This document shows positions 38,677-48,170 of a DNA stretch of 64,000 bases, one piece after another. Source of the DNA: Alishewanella tabrizica (lineage in GTDB: Bacteria; Pseudomonadota; Gammaproteobacteria; Enterobacterales; Alteromonadaceae); NCBI RefSeq assembly GCF_014652375.1, contig NZ_BMYR01000013.1, positions 38,196 to 102,195 of the forward strand. Reading direction: 5' to 3'. A program made the position numbers and the translations under genes. Position 1 is the first letter of the stretch. Each line of letters opens with the position of its first letter. The notes under the pieces are model-generated. The model made no database searches and was not told the origin of the DNA. It saw only the letters and a program-made list of their open reading frames with translations.

Positions 38677-39546
38677 ATGCTCTTTATTCGTAAGGTATTC
38701 TTGGTTGCAGCATGGATGCTGGTGTTGTTTGCCATGCTCCAGCCTTTTAGTCGGTTAGAACCGCTAAAAGCACCCGAGTCGCTGGAAGAGTGGCAGATCC
38801 CAACCCGGCTATCGGCGTTATCGGACGCTGATCAAAAAAAATTGCTATTACGCTTGGCCTATCCTCGCGTGGATATTCCAAAGCAACCGCTGCCTGATTT
38901 TAACGCGATTACCGATGTAAATGCGAAAAAACAGGCGTTTTTTGCTTATTTACGTCCCTATGTTCGGCAAGAAAATGAGCGATTATTGCTGTTGCGTGAG
39001 CAGTTGTTAGATATTGCGGAAAAAAAGCAAAAAAATGTGCGGTTAAGTATCGAAGAATATGCTTTTTTATACAGTTTGTATGATGAATTCCGGCTGGATG
39101 TTGCCGAAACAAACCCTGCCACCTTAGAAGATTTATTGTTAAGAGTGGATGTGATCCCGGAGAGTTTGGTGCTGATGCAAGCAGCAAACGAGTCGGCATG
39201 GGGCACCAGCCGTTTTGCTGTTGAAGGCTATAATTTTTTTGGACAATGGTGCTTCCGTGAAGGATGTGGCATGGTGCCTTTGAATCGGCCTGAAGATCAG
39301 TTTCATGAAGTCGCTCGCTTTGAAAGCCCGGCCTTGGCTATTCGTAGCTATTTTTATAACTTAAATACCTTTCATACCTACGAACCATTACGGCAAATTC
39401 GGGCAGAATTACGTGCCGAAAATCGCCCCTTACACGCCGAGCATATTGCACACGGTTTAATTGCGTATTCTGAGCGGGGGAGCGAATATATTGCCGAGAT
39501 CACCGCGATGATCCGGTTCAATCGTCGCTTATTGGAAGATGGTTAA
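38677..39546 (+). CDS. Bax-like glucosaminidase-domain protein
   Basis: Predicted membrane-anchored or secreted peptidoglycan hydrolase of the Bax group. One N-terminal hydrophobic segment (FLVAAWMLVLFAML) is followed by the glucosaminidase domain: VLMQAANESAWGTSRFAVEGYNFFGQWC with the catalytic-type Glu, EGCGMVP, and FESPALAIRSYFYNLNTF. The length of 289 aa from ATG 38677 fits E. coli Bax (about 274). The ATG overlaps a TTG at 38674; AAGG upstream favours the ATG. It stands alone, divergent from alaA. Confidence 0.88.
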   Translation: MLFIRKVFLVAAWMLVLFAMLQPFSRLEPLKAPESLEEWQIPTRLSALSDADQKKLLLRLAYPRVDIPKQPLPDFNAITDVNAKKQAFFAYLRPYVRQENERLLLLREQLLDIAEKKQKNVRLSIEEYAFLYSLYDEFRLDVAETNPATLEDLLLRVDVIPESLVLMQAANESAWGTSRFAVEGYNFFGQWCFREGCGMVPLNRPEDQFHEVARFESPALAIRSYFYNLNTFHTYEPLRQIRAELRAENRPLHAEHIAHGLIAYSERGSEYIAEITAMIRFNRRLLEDG

Positions 39547-39631
39547 AGCAACAGGCTAGCGGTGGTCGCCATCGTTAGCCATTATGAACCTTAGCTTTTG
39601 TGATGCGAAATAACAGATCTGTTTAGACTAT

Positions 39632-39653
39632 GCCTCAAGTTACTTCTTGAGGC
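39632..39653 (+). terminator. Hairpin after the Bax-like gene
   Basis: GCCTCAAG (39632-39639), loop TTACTT, CTTGAGGC (39646-39653) is a perfect 8-bp stem followed by GATAGTTTG. Its right arm is also the beginning of the 16-bp tandem repeat that follows. Confidence 0.55.
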
Positions 39654-39710
39654 GATAGTTTGTTGAGGCGATAGATTGCTGAGGCGATAGTTTGTTAAGG
39701 CGATAGATTG
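39647..39710. repeat. Four-copy 16-bp tandem repeat
   Basis: Four head-to-tail 16-bp units run from 39647 to 39710, each reading (T/C)T(G/A)AGGCGATAG(T/A)TTG. The 13th base alternates T, A, T, A, so the array is also two copies of a 32-bp unit. It looks like slippage or duplication of the right arm of the preceding hairpin. It is not a CRISPR: there are no spacers. Confidence 0.85.
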
Positions 39711-39804
39711 TCTATATGATTAATTGTCAAAGCAATAAAGCAGTACTTGCATGCTAACGTGGCGCCAAGACAGAGCAGGATTGGTAAAGAGCCTGCTAAA
39801 TCAA

Positions 39805-40722
39805 TTACACCAACTCTACTGCTTGCTGCGGTATCATCGTTTCATCATCGCTTTCAAAGCCCACCGGTACGCTGGGCACCGCCGGTTTATCAAAGGCGGT
39901 ATCGCCTTCAAACGCCAAGGCGCTGTCTTTGCTAATGCCGGCAAAATCAAATAAGGTTTTATCTACCATATGCGAGGGCACAATATTTTGCATGGCCTGA
40001 AACATGGTTTCAATTCTGCCTGGGAAGCGTTTATCCCAATCTTGCAGCATGTCTTTTACCACTTGCCGTTGTAAACCGTCTTGTGAGCCGCACAGATTAC
40101 AAGGAATAATGGGGAAGCCTTTGGCGACAGCATATTTTTCAATATCTTTTTCTTTGCAGTAAGCCAATGGACGGATCACGATATGTTCACCATTATCGCT
40201 GATCAGTTTTGGTGGCATTGATTTCATTTTACCGCCATAAAACATGTTTAAAAACAGTGTTTCGAGCATATCATCGCGGTGATGGCCGAGCGCGATTTTC
40301 GTTGCGCCCAGTTCTTTGGCCGTGCGATATAAAATTCCGCGGCGCAAACGCGAACACAATGAGCAGGTGGTTTTACCCTCAGGAATTTTCTCTTTGACGA
40401 TAGAATAGGTGTCTTCGGTTACAATTTTAAACGCTACGCCGAGTTGGCTTAAATAGTTAGGTAACACTTCGGCAGGAAAGCCCGGTTGTTTTTGATCTAA
40501 ATTCACCGCGATCAGACTGAAATTAATTGGAGCAGATTGTTGTAGGTTTAACAAAATATCCAGCATGGTGTAGGAGTCTTTGCCACCCGACAAGCACACC
40601 ATAATTTTATCGCCTTCTTCAATCATGCCAAAGTCAGTGATAGCTTGACCTACGCCCCTGCGCAGTCGTTTATGGAGTTTGTTCAGATTATATTGCGCTT
40701 TGGCTTGAGCTGCGTGTGACAT
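39805..40722 (-). CDS. ttcA: tRNA 2-thiocytidine(32) synthetase TtcA
   Basis: Iron-sulfur ATP-dependent enzyme that thiolates C32 of certain tRNAs. The PP-loop motif SGGKDS is at about residues 45-50. Cluster Cys residues are in [11 protein letters not shown] near 120 and [10 protein letters not shown] near 208. The start [26 protein letters not shown] region is family-typical. The frame reaches a TTG at 40728; I use ATG 40720-40722 (305 aa). It lies beside uspE and fnr, a common gammaproteobacterial arrangement. Confidence 0.95.
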   Translation of the reverse strand: MSHAAQAKAQYNLNKLHKRLRRGVGQAITDFGMIEEGDKIMVCLSGGKDSYTMLDILLNLQQSAPINFSLIAVNLDQKQPGFPAEVLPNYLSQLGVAFKIVTEDTYSIVKEKIPEGKTTCSLCSRLRRGILYRTAKELGATKIALGHHRDDMLETLFLNMFYGGKMKSMPPKLISDNGEHIVIRPLAYCKEKDIEKYAVAKGFPIIPCNLCGSQDGLQRQVVKDMLQDWDKRFPGRIETMFQAMQNIVPSHMVDKTLFDFAGISKDSALAFEGDTAFDKPAVPSVPVGFESDDETMIPQQAVELV

Positions 40723-40740
40723 TATCAACTACCCGATGGA

Positions 40741-40770
40741 AAAAAGGCCGACATTATAACCAACACGGCC
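40741..40770 (-). terminator. Terminator after uspE
   Basis: On the minus strand, GGCCG and CGGCC (40746-40770) enclose a long loop and are followed by TTTTT (A-run 40741-40745). It lies 20 bp after the uspE stop, so ttcA probably has its own promoter or depends on readthrough. Confidence 0.6.
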
Positions 40771-40790
40771 CCGTTACCAAAGGCTATACG

Positions 40791-41723
40791 CTAGCTTTTT
40801 TCAAGTGGACAAATAAAGTTAGCCGGTTTTAACGCTAAAACATCACAATCTAGCCTATCAATCACATGTTCAGCCGTATTGCCAATAATAGCGGCTGATA
40901 AACCGGTACGACCTATGGTACCGATAATCACCATTTCGGCATCAAGCGTTTGCGCCAGTTTGGGGATCACATCTTCAGGCATACCTTCTAGTACATGGCT
41001 ACACTCAACAGGAATATGATGTGCTTGCGCTAATGCCATCACCGCATCTTTATGATGACGTTGCATGGTACTGTTATATTCTTGCGGGTTAAATTCTGGG
41101 ATTTCAATAGCAATGTTGACTGGGCTGCCCGGATAGGCGTTAACCAAATGTACCTGCGCATTGAGTAGGCTCGCCATCTGTTGTGCCGTCTCTATAACGC
41201 GTTGATTAAGCGATTTATGATGTGTTTGCTCACTGCCGGCATTAACGGCGGCAATGATGTTACCTTGCTCAGGCCAAGCATGATCTTTGACTAACATTAC
41301 AGGGCAGGGGCATTTGCGCAGAATATGCCAATCTGTAGGGGTAAAAATCATCGACTTCAGCACATCATGATCATGTGTGCCTTTAATCACTAAATCATAG
41401 TGATCTTCTAATACCGCTTTGACGACAGCCTCAAAAGGGCGGTTATGCCAAACCACTTTTATATCGATCTGAATACCCTGGGCACGTGGTTGTTTTAGGT
41501 ATTCATTTACCCAGAGTTCGCGATCTTTAATCACTGCGTGTTTCATTGACTCACGTTCTTCACCAGAGAGCAGCGTAGTCATTTCATAAGAGAATTCGTA
41601 AACAGATAAAAAAGCGGTTAGCTTACCGCCTTGACGTTGTATCAAGGCTAATGCTCGCTCTAAGGCTTTTTGCGCTGAACTGGTGGGATCCAATACTACT
41701 AACACATGATTAAACACTGTCAT
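40791..41723 (-). CDS. uspE: Universal stress protein UspE
   Basis: Tandem-domain universal stress protein (two Usp domains, about residues 1-150 and 155-305). The first begins FNHVLVVLDPTSSAQKALERAL; the second ends with the nucleotide-binding-like GTIGRTGLSAAIIGNTAEHVI motif. The length of 310 aa matches E. coli UspE (about 316). A role in stress, motility or adhesion is known for the family. It sits between fnr and ttcA; AGAG precedes its ATG. Confidence 0.94.
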   Translation of the reverse strand: MTVFNHVLVVLDPTSSAQKALERALALIQRQGGKLTAFLSVYEFSYEMTTLLSGEERESMKHAVIKDRELWVNEYLKQPRAQGIQIDIKVVWHNRPFEAVVKAVLEDHYDLVIKGTHDHDVLKSMIFTPTDWHILRKCPCPVMLVKDHAWPEQGNIIAAVNAGSEQTHHKSLNQRVIETAQQMASLLNAQVHLVNAYPGSPVNIAIEIPEFNPQEYNSTMQRHHKDAVMALAQAHHIPVECSHVLEGMPEDVIPKLAQTLDAEMVIIGTIGRTGLSAAIIGNTAEHVIDRLDCDVLALKPANFICPLEKS

Positions 41724-41796
41724 GGCATATTCTCTACTTTGTTAACCTACATAAGCTAAGTGTAGACAACATCTATAGATATGGGAAATCACCGGT

Positions 41797-41810
41797 TTGC
41801 GCTAAATCAA
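41797..41810. promoter_or_regulatory. FNR-like site upstream of uspE (8/10 match)
   Basis: Read on the minus strand it is TTGAT-TTAG-CGCAA, matching eight of the ten conserved bases of TTGAT-N4-ATCAA. It lies 74 bp before the uspE start and directly past the fnr stop. FNR control of uspE is plausible but unproven. Confidence 0.4.
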
Positions 41811-41823
41811 GTATACTGCAGAA

Positions 41824-42528
41824 TTAACATTGCCCCGCTAACTGTGCTAAGCCGTCAGCATCCACAATCGTGATAAGCTTGCCATCGACCTCAATGATCT
41901 GCTCTTTGTGAAAACGGCTGAGTAATCGGCTAATGGTTTCTACCGTTAAGCCCAGGTAATTACCAATATCGCTGCGTGTCATGCTAAGACGAAAGGCTTT
42001 ATTCGAAAACCCGCGGCTAGCAAAGCGAGACGCTAAATGGCTAATAAAGGTCGCTAATTTCTGCTCTGCGGTTTTTCGGTTTAATAACAACAGCATTTGT
42101 TGATCCGCTTGAATATCTTGGCTCATTAATCGCATCATTTGCTGACGTAATTTGGGCAACTGACCTAAAAGGAGTTCAAGATTGTTATAGGGGATCTCGC
42201 AGATCATGCCTGTTTCCAGTGCCTCGGCATAGCTAGCATGATGTTCGTTGTTAATGGCATCAAAGCCTATTACATCACCTGGTAAATGAAACCCTGTTAT
42301 TTGCTGCTCGCCTTGTTCGGTTAAGGTAAAGGTTTTAAAGGAACCGGTACGAATAGCAAACAACGATTTTAACGGCATACCCGTTTCAAATAGCATATCG
42401 CCTTTGTGTAAAGGCCGCTTACGTTGAATTATATCGTCTAACTTGCTCATTTCCTGATCGCTTAACGAAAACGGTAAGCAAAGCTGACTAAAACCACAAT
42501 CTTGGCAATTTATCGCAGAACGTTGCAT
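41824..42528 (-). CDS. fnr: FNR-type oxygen-sensing transcription regulator
   Basis: Crp/Fnr-family regulator that senses oxygen through a [4Fe-4S] cluster (FNR/EtrA/ANR). The four cluster cysteines are C8, C11, C17 and C110; the C17-C110 spacing of 93 equals that of E. coli FNR. A cyclic-nucleotide-type sensor domain precedes the helix-turn-helix ([21 protein letters not shown]), whose E-x-x-S-R recognition residues are exact for FNR. At 234 aa it is slightly shorter at the N-terminus. AGGA precedes the ATG. It sits beside the cbb3 genes it likely controls. Confidence 0.96.
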   Translation of the reverse strand: MQRSAINCQDCGFSQLCLPFSLSDQEMSKLDDIIQRKRPLHKGDMLFETGMPLKSLFAIRTGSFKTFTLTEQGEQQITGFHLPGDVIGFDAINNEHHASYAEALETGMICEIPYNNLELLLGQLPKLRQQMMRLMSQDIQADQQMLLLLNRKTAEQKLATFISHLASRFASRGFSNKAFRLSMTRSDIGNYLGLTVETISRLLSRFHKEQIIEVDGKLITIVDADGLAQLAGQC

Positions 42529-42581
42529 AGGGTATTCCTGTTATCCTTAAAACCCAGTTTTACATGGCAGAAGTTGTTAGC

Positions 42582-43256
42582 TTAGAAAACTAACCTTGGC
42601 AAAGCAAGCCATATTGTGTAACCACCATAAAGTGCTAACAATAACGCGGCGATATAACGAAAACTAGGTTGGTTTTTTAAGGTGGTTAACGCATTCGCGG
42701 CGGCGCCAAAGCTCAGTAACGCCGGTAAGGTTCCAAGGCCAAACATAAACATTAGTAAGGCTCCGGCTGCCGCACTGCCACTGGCTAAACTCCAGCTTAA
42801 GGTTGAATACACCAAGCCGCAAGGCAAAAACCCCCATAACACACCATAGCGATAGGCTTTACTGGGGCTATTGAGCGGAAGCAGCGCTTTGGTATAAGGC
42901 TGTACATGGCGCCATAAGCGCTGACCAAGCCGCTCTAATTGCGTTAAACCAAACCAGAGGCGGGCAATGTACAATGCCATAGCGATAAGGAGTAAACCGG
43001 CCACAAGTCGCAACCACAACAACGAAATACCCGCTAGGCTCATGGCGCTGGCGCCAAAGTAGCCTACCAAGCCACCAAATACAGCATAGGTTGTTAGCCT
43101 GCCTAAACTTAGAAACAGCTGTAAGCGGAATTTTTCGGCACGATCTGTTGCAGGCATGGCCATTTGCAATGCTGCCACAATGCCGCCACACATCACAAGG
43201 CAGTGGCTGCTGCCCAGAAAACCAATGAGCAGGGCAGCAGAATAATCAATGATCAT
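42582..43256 (-). CDS. Sulfite exporter TauE/SafE family protein of the cbb3 cluster
   Basis: Integral membrane protein of the TauE/SafE-like group often found next to ccoS/ccoI (YdgA/CcoX-like position, function in cbb3 assembly inferred). Six spans are likely. It starts with IDYSAALLIGFLGSSHCLVMCGGIVAAL, whose Cys and Gly pattern is typical of the subgroup, and has GFLPCGLVYSTLSWSLASGS in the middle. ATG 43256 overlaps the ccoS stop by 11 bp, giving 224 aa; the frame itself opens farther at 43313. Possible copper or heme delivery is inference. Confidence 0.8.
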   Translation of the reverse strand: MIIDYSAALLIGFLGSSHCLVMCGGIVAALQMAMPATDRAEKFRLQLFLSLGRLTTYAVFGGLVGYFGASAMSLAGISLLWLRLVAGLLLIAMALYIARLWFGLTQLERLGQRLWRHVQPYTKALLPLNSPSKAYRYGVLWGFLPCGLVYSTLSWSLASGSAAAGALLMFMFGLGTLPALLSFGAAANALTTLKNQPSFRYIAALLLALYGGYTIWLALPRLVF

Positions 43257-43440
43257 TAGGCTTAGTGGATTCTTTGACGGGGTGTTTTGCAGCAGGCTTA
43301 TTATCTTCATCAAATAAGATGCTAAAACCTTCTTTCTCTAGATCGTCAAATTGCTTGGTGCGTACCGCCCAAAAAAAGATACAAAGTCCTATTGCTACAA
43401 ACAAAATGGCAATCGGGATCAAGACGTAGATGATGCTCAT
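43246..43440 (-). CDS. ccoS: cbb3 oxidase assembly protein CcoS
   Basis: Small membrane protein needed for cbb3 maturation (heme b and copper insertion). The 64 residues have one N-terminal span (IYVLIPIAILFVAIGLCIFFWAV) and the family RTKQFDDLEKEGFSILFDED tail. Its ATG overlaps the ccoI stop as ATGA, a coupled arrangement. Confidence 0.95.
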   Translation of the reverse strand: MSIIYVLIPIAILFVAIGLCIFFWAVRTKQFDDLEKEGFSILFDEDNKPAAKHPVKESTKPNDH

Positions 43441-45818
43441 TTTTTTAATAACCTAAGTGAATTTGATACAACTAGCAAAGAGCTAAAAGACATACCTATC
43501 ACTGCGATATAGGGTGAAACAAAACCGGCAACAGCCAGGGGTATGATGATAAGATTATACCCTACTGACCAGCCTAAATTCTGTTTAATTACTCGCGCAG
43601 TGGTGTTTCCACCCTGTAAAAGTTGCGCCACTAAGCCGATATCGGGTTGCAGCAACACCACATCAGCTTGGTTTTTAGACAGATCGGTTCCAGAGTGAAC
43701 CGCTACTGATACATGTGAGGCGTTAAAGCCTGGGCTGTCATTAATACCATCTCCCAGCATTAATACCTTAGCACCTTTAGCGATAAAACTTTGAATTTCT
43801 GCCACTTTTTGTTCTGGGCTGCAGCCTTTTACCATAAAGTTAAGGTGCAGTTGATTACTCACATATTCAGCTTGCGAGGAATGATCGCCAGTAAGCATAC
43901 CTAATTGATAGCCTTGTTGTTGCAAGGTTTTAATGAGTAAAGGGACTTCAGGCCGCAGCTTATCTTCTAATTGAATAGCGGCCATAGGCTGCTCTCCAAT
44001 TCGTAAATAGACCATGGCTTCGCTAACCGGTGTTATTTCACAAAACGCTGCACTGCCAACGCGAATATGTTGTCCTTGCCAATACGCACTGATCCCCGCA
44101 CCAATCTTCACTTGAATGCTGTCAAGTGCTAACGCTTGCGTAAAGTAAGGCAAAAACGCTCGAGCAATAGGATGCTCTGAGTAGCGCTCGAGGTTAGCAA
44201 TAAGATTAAGCATTGCGGCGTCATCTTGTGTTTCATGCAAAGGGATCACGCGGCTTACACTGAATTTTCCCTCAGTAAGCGTCCCTGTTTTATCAAAAAT
44301 AATATGGCTAATGTCTGGCAGCGTTTCAAGCGCTTGGGCGTTTTTGATTAAAATACCACGGCGATTAAGGCGCGCGAGAGCACAGGTAATGGCAGTGGGT
44401 GTCGCTAAACTCAGGGCACAAGGGCAGGTTGCCACTAACACAGATAAGGTTACCCAAAAAGCACGATCGGGGTTCCACCAGAAATACCATAATAAAAAGG
44501 TTAATACGGCAATAACCAGTAAGCGTTCAACAAAGTATTTGGCTAATTTATCCGTTTTCTCAACCAGCTTGGGTTTTTGACTAAGGGTTTGTTGTTGTAA
44601 CTGAATGATCTGGCCTAAGCGTGAGTGTGCCAGCGGAGCCGTTACGTTAATCGTCAACAAACCATCATGGTTCACACTGCCTGCTAGCACCGTATCACCC
44701 AGCGTTTTCGTGATAGGACGATACTCGCCAGTTAACATCGATTCGTCCACCGAGCTGGTTCCTTCGTGCACAACGCCATCTGCCGCGAGGGTTTCACCGG
44801 CTTTTACCAAAATCAAATCACCCGCTTGTAAGCGGCGCGCTGAGGTGGATTGCGGTCCTTGTTCAGTCACTAATGTGGCAGTTACCGGCATGATTTTTAA
44901 CAGATTGCTCGTGGCTTCGCGTGCTTGGGCGCGGGCCCGGAACTCAAAAAACTTACCTAATTGCAGTAAAAAGGTAAACATACATACCGATTCAAAATAC
45001 ACTTCACCGGTTTGAAATACGGTGGCGTAGCTTGAGGCAAAGAAGGTGTAATATAAGGCCAGAGTTACTGGCACATCCATATTCATTTGGCGGGCTTTGG
45101 TGCTGCGCCACGCACTGATCACAAAAGGTTTAGCGGCATAGACCACAACCGGTATGGTTAACAGCATACTGATCCAACGCAAGTAACCTTCGTGTGATGT
45201 GTCGATACCCGTGTACTCGCCAAAGTATAAAGCAAAGGCTAGCATCATCACTTGCATGGTAAGAATACCCGAAACGGCCAAGCGTTTCAGGTAACGGTTT
45301 AACTCTTGTTTAAAAACATGCTCTTCGTTGTCAGCCACAAAGGGGCTGGCTTGATAGCCTAAGGTATTTATCAGTTTGAGTATGTGGCTTAAGGGCAGCG
45401 TTTGGCTGTCAAAGCGTATCAAGGCTCGTTGGGTCGAAGCATTAATATTGGCGCTGCTGATGTGTGGTTGTTGTTTTAGTTTTTTTTCAATTAACCATGC
45501 GCACGCCGCACAACTCATGCCGCTAATAGAAAGCTCAATCTCGGTAAGCTGCTCATGTTGTCGACTGATATCGGCCAATACGTCGGGATGATCATAACTG
45601 GCTAGCTCGGCCAGCAGATGTTCGGGCATGGCGCTAACTTTTACCGCCGACTCTGTCCTAAATTGATAATAGTCGCTGAGCCCATTTTCAAAAATGGTTT
45701 CAGCGACGGCTTGGCAACCAGCACAACAAAAATGCTGTGTCTGTTCGGCTAACACTGCGGTAAAACGCGAACCTGTTAATACGGGCTCATGGCAATGAAA
45801 ACAGGGTACTGCAGTCAA
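43437..45818 (-). CDS. ccoI: Copper-translocating P-type ATPase CcoI (FixI)
   Basis: P1B-type ATPase that exports copper for cbb3 oxidase assembly. A Cys-rich N-terminus (CFHCHEP, HFCCAGCQAV) is followed by an HMA domain with SGMSCAACAWL (C103, C106), eight spans, the ion-site CPC motif (TCPCALSLATP), the phosphorylation site DKTGTLTEGK and the hinge GDGINDSPG. The length of 793 aa matches FixI/CcoI. It lies between fixH and ccoS in one operon. Confidence 0.96.
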   Translation of the reverse strand: MTAVPCFHCHEPVLTGSRFTAVLAEQTQHFCCAGCQAVAETIFENGLSDYYQFRTESAVKVSAMPEHLLAELASYDHPDVLADISRQHEQLTEIELSISGMSCAACAWLIEKKLKQQPHISSANINASTQRALIRFDSQTLPLSHILKLINTLGYQASPFVADNEEHVFKQELNRYLKRLAVSGILTMQVMMLAFALYFGEYTGIDTSHEGYLRWISMLLTIPVVVYAAKPFVISAWRSTKARQMNMDVPVTLALYYTFFASSYATVFQTGEVYFESVCMFTFLLQLGKFFEFRARAQAREATSNLLKIMPVTATLVTEQGPQSTSARRLQAGDLILVKAGETLAADGVVHEGTSSVDESMLTGEYRPITKTLGDTVLAGSVNHDGLLTINVTAPLAHSRLGQIIQLQQQTLSQKPKLVEKTDKLAKYFVERLLVIAVLTFLLWYFWWNPDRAFWVTLSVLVATCPCALSLATPTAITCALARLNRRGILIKNAQALETLPDISHIIFDKTGTLTEGKFSVSRVIPLHETQDDAAMLNLIANLERYSEHPIARAFLPYFTQALALDSIQVKIGAGISAYWQGQHIRVGSAAFCEITPVSEAMVYLRIGEQPMAAIQLEDKLRPEVPLLIKTLQQQGYQLGMLTGDHSSQAEYVSNQLHLNFMVKGCSPEQKVAEIQSFIAKGAKVLMLGDGINDSPGFNASHVSVAVHSGTDLSKNQADVVLLQPDIGLVAQLLQGGNTTARVIKQNLGWSVGYNLIIIPLAVAGFVSPYIAVIGMSFSSLLVVSNSLRLLKK

Positions 45819-45828
45819 GATGATGTCC

Positions 45829-46314
45829 TTAGTAGCCCAGTTTTATTTCTTGCTCTGCAGGCAGCGTTAAATTTGCCCGTAATCGCCATTCTTGTGAATC
45901 ATCAGAAACGGTTAAGCGCCAGCGTCCATTCGGCGTTGAGGGTAGGGTAGCGACATAGAGTAATTCACCACTGCGCTCTGCATCGACGGCAAAGTCATGT
46001 TCACCGAGGGTAGGGTGATAAAAATCTAAATGAATACGCTCACCCAGTACGGCGTTTTCGGCAAAACGGATAACCGCACGATTACCAGCAACCAAGATGT
46101 TTGCATCTAAGTTACGTAAGGCCGCTTCGCGGTATTTCGCCAATTGCAAGTTGATGGTTCTACCGGCTTGATAGTAATCATCAATCACGAGCTCTGGCTT
46201 ATGCTGCTGCATCACCACTACGGTATGAACGGCTTTAAGTGCGGTAACCACCGGGATAGCAATAAGTACCCACGGCCAGACATATTTGTACCAGGGTTTT
46301 GTATCTAGCTGCAT
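45829..46314 (-). CDS. ccoH: FixH/CcoH family protein
   Basis: Membrane protein of the FixH (CcoH) family, required for cbb3 stability. An N-terminal span (WPWVLIAIPVVTALKAVHTVVVM) is followed by the domain with IDDYYQAGRTINLQLAKYREA and a beta-rich end. The length of 161 aa fits. GAGG precedes ATG. Gene order ccoP-ccoH-ccoI-ccoS is the usual one. Confidence 0.93.
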   Translation of the reverse strand: MQLDTKPWYKYVWPWVLIAIPVVTALKAVHTVVVMQQHKPELVIDDYYQAGRTINLQLAKYREAALRNLDANILVAGNRAVIRFAENAVLGERIHLDFYHPTLGEHDFAVDAERSGELLYVATLPSTPNGRWRLTVSDDSQEWRLRANLTLPAEQEIKLGY

Positions 46315-46395
46315 GTATTACCTCGTCTATATAACTAAGCCCCATTACGGGGCTTATTCGCGAACAGTTTGCTAATCAGGATGTAAGCCTAGGTA

Positions 46396-47370
46396 TTAGC
46401 GTAAATCTTCTGGGTTAGCTAACCGGTAAACATACGCTGTTAACAAATGCACTTTGTCTTCTCCCAGCGTTTGTTTAAAGGCCGGCATTACACCATAACG
46501 GCCATTACGTAAGGTTTCTTCAATTGCAGCAGAAGAGCCACCATATAACCAAATGTTATCAGTTAGGTTAGGCGCACCAAACGGCAGATTGTGCGCAATA
46601 CTGCCACGACCATCGGCGCCGTGACACGCCGCACACATACCAAATTTTGCTTTACCGGCTTCAGCATCTTTTTCGTTTACGGCACGGCCAGAAAGCTGTA
46701 GTACGTATGCGGTCATTTCTTTAATGCCTTGATCTCCCAATGCAGCTTCCCAACCTGGCATCGCAGCTTTACGGCCGTATAACAAGGTTTCTTTAATCTT
46801 GTCAGGTGTACCGCCATACAGCCAGTCATTATCCGTTAAATTGGGGAAACCACGCTGACCACGGGCATCTGAGCCATGACACAGCGCACAGTTTTGCAAA
46901 TACAAACGTTGGCCAATTTTTAACGCTTCAGTGTCGTAAGCCAAATCGAGCACTTCGCGCTGTGCAAATTGTTGAAACACCGGCCCATACACTTCATCTG
47001 CTTTGATGTTTTCCAAATCTAATTGCACACGACGGCCTTCAGCTAACGCTAATTGCGTTGCTTGACGCGATTCCTCTAGCGATTTTATGCCTTGATTTGA
47101 ACTGGACCAGCCTAAAAAGCCTTTATAATTACCCAGGCCTGGATAGGCAGCCAGATAAAAAATCGACCAAATTAACGTGGCAAAGAACATATAGGTCCAC
47201 CATTTTGGTAGCGGATTATTTAATTCTTTTAAGCCATCAACTTCATGATCTGTCGTTTCATCTTCAGGAACCCCAACATAATTTTTCAGGTTCCACAGAA
47301 TTAACACTAAGCATAGTACCAATACCGGTAGGGTAAAAACCCAAATCCAAAGACTCCAGAAGCTACTCAT
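46396..47370 (-). CDS. ccoP: cbb3-type cytochrome c oxidase subunit III (CcoP)
   Basis: Diheme cytochrome c subunit anchored in the inner membrane. An N-terminal span (LWIWVFTLPVLVLCLVLILW) and the family motif DEVDGLKELNNPLPKWW-like HEVDGLKELNNPLPKWW are followed by two CxxCH heme sites, CALCHG and CAACHG, each with a downstream Met ligand candidate. ATG 47370 is preferred with GGGAG upstream; the frame opens to 47421. It overlaps the ccoQ stop by 8 bp, so the two are coupled. Length is 324 aa. Confidence 0.96.
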   Translation of the reverse strand: MSSFWSLWIWVFTLPVLVLCLVLILWNLKNYVGVPEDETTDHEVDGLKELNNPLPKWWTYMFFATLIWSIFYLAAYPGLGNYKGFLGWSSSNQGIKSLEESRQATQLALAEGRRVQLDLENIKADEVYGPVFQQFAQREVLDLAYDTEALKIGQRLYLQNCALCHGSDARGQRGFPNLTDNDWLYGGTPDKIKETLLYGRKAAMPGWEAALGDQGIKEMTAYVLQLSGRAVNEKDAEAGKAKFGMCAACHGADGRGSIAHNLPFGAPNLTDNIWLYGGSSAAIEETLRNGRYGVMPAFKQTLGEDKVHLLTAYVYRLANPEDLR

Positions 47371-47551
47371 GCTCCGACTCCCGTTTAGAATGTTGTTTTT
47401 TTGGATCCGGCTCGTCGTCAAAAACTAAGTTTGCTGCTTCGTCAAAATCGGGCTTACGTTTTTTACTGTAAGCCCAAATCACGAATGCGACAAACGACAC
47501 GAACAGGATCAATGTCAAAATGCTGTGAAGTGTTGCAAATTCCATGGTCAT
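47363..47551 (-). CDS. ccoQ: cbb3-type cytochrome c oxidase subunit CcoQ
   Basis: Small accessory subunit (62 aa) with one N-terminal membrane span (LHSILTLILFVSFVAFVIWAYS) followed by the family KKRKPDFDEAANLVFDDE tail. The stop of ccoO and its ATG overlap by one base. A second in-frame ATG two codons on cannot be excluded. It stabilises the CcoP association. Confidence 0.94.
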   Translation of the reverse strand: MTMEFATLHSILTLILFVSFVAFVIWAYSKKRKPDFDEAANLVFDDEPDPKKQHSKRESEHE

Positions 47552-48159
47552 TACTTCAAGGCTGTACCCAATGATTGCAGGTACGCAATCAGGGCTTCCA
47601 TTTCAGTTTTACCTTGCACAGCGGCCGCAGCACCCGCGATATCTTCATCGGTATACGGCACACCAAAGCGACGGAATACCTCTAGTTTTCTCGCAGTATA
47701 TTTGCCATCCAGCACATTCGTATCAAGCCAAGGATACGCCGGCATATTCGATTGTGGCACCACCGAACGCGGATCCATTAAGTGGGCATAATGCCAATCG
47801 TCACTATAGCGCTCACCTACACGAGCCAAGTCTGGACCTGTGCGCTTCGAGCCCCATAAAAACGGGTGTTCCCACACGCTTTCACCGGCAACGGAGTAAT
47901 GGCCATAACGCTCTACTTCAGCCCGAAACGGCCGAATCATTTGGCTATGGCAATTGGTACAGCCTTCACGGATAAAAATATCACGGCCTTCCATTTGCAA
48001 CGCGGTATAGGGTTTTAAGCCATCTATCGGTTGCGTGGTTTCTTCCATAAACATTAATGGCGTAATTTGCACTAAGGTACCAAAACTGATGGCTACGATG
48101 GTCAAAATACCGAGCAAACCAACGCTTTTTTCGACTTTTTCATGATGGTTCTTTTGCAT
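47551..48159 (-). CDS. ccoO: cbb3-type cytochrome c oxidase subunit II (CcoO)
   Basis: Mono-heme cytochrome c subunit. N-terminal anchor ([21 protein letters not shown]), then the conserved [17 protein letters not shown] with the CTNCH heme site, the family [25 protein letters not shown]-like SNMPAYPWL Met ligand region, and GTALK end. The length of 202 aa is typical. GGAG precedes the ATG. It follows ccoN by 11 bp. Confidence 0.97.
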   Translation of the reverse strand: MQKNHHEKVEKSVGLLGILTIVAISFGTLVQITPLMFMEETTQPIDGLKPYTALQMEGRDIFIREGCTNCHSQMIRPFRAEVERYGHYSVAGESVWEHPFLWGSKRTGPDLARVGERYSDDWHYAHLMDPRSVVPQSNMPAYPWLDTNVLDGKYTARKLEVFRRFGVPYTDEDIAGAAAAVQGKTEMEALIAYLQSLGTALK

Positions 48160-48170
48160 CTTAAGTCTCC

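Noticed and set aside
39647..39710. CRISPR-like repeat array
   Set aside because: The 16-bp units are directly head to tail with no spacers and no cas genes are near.
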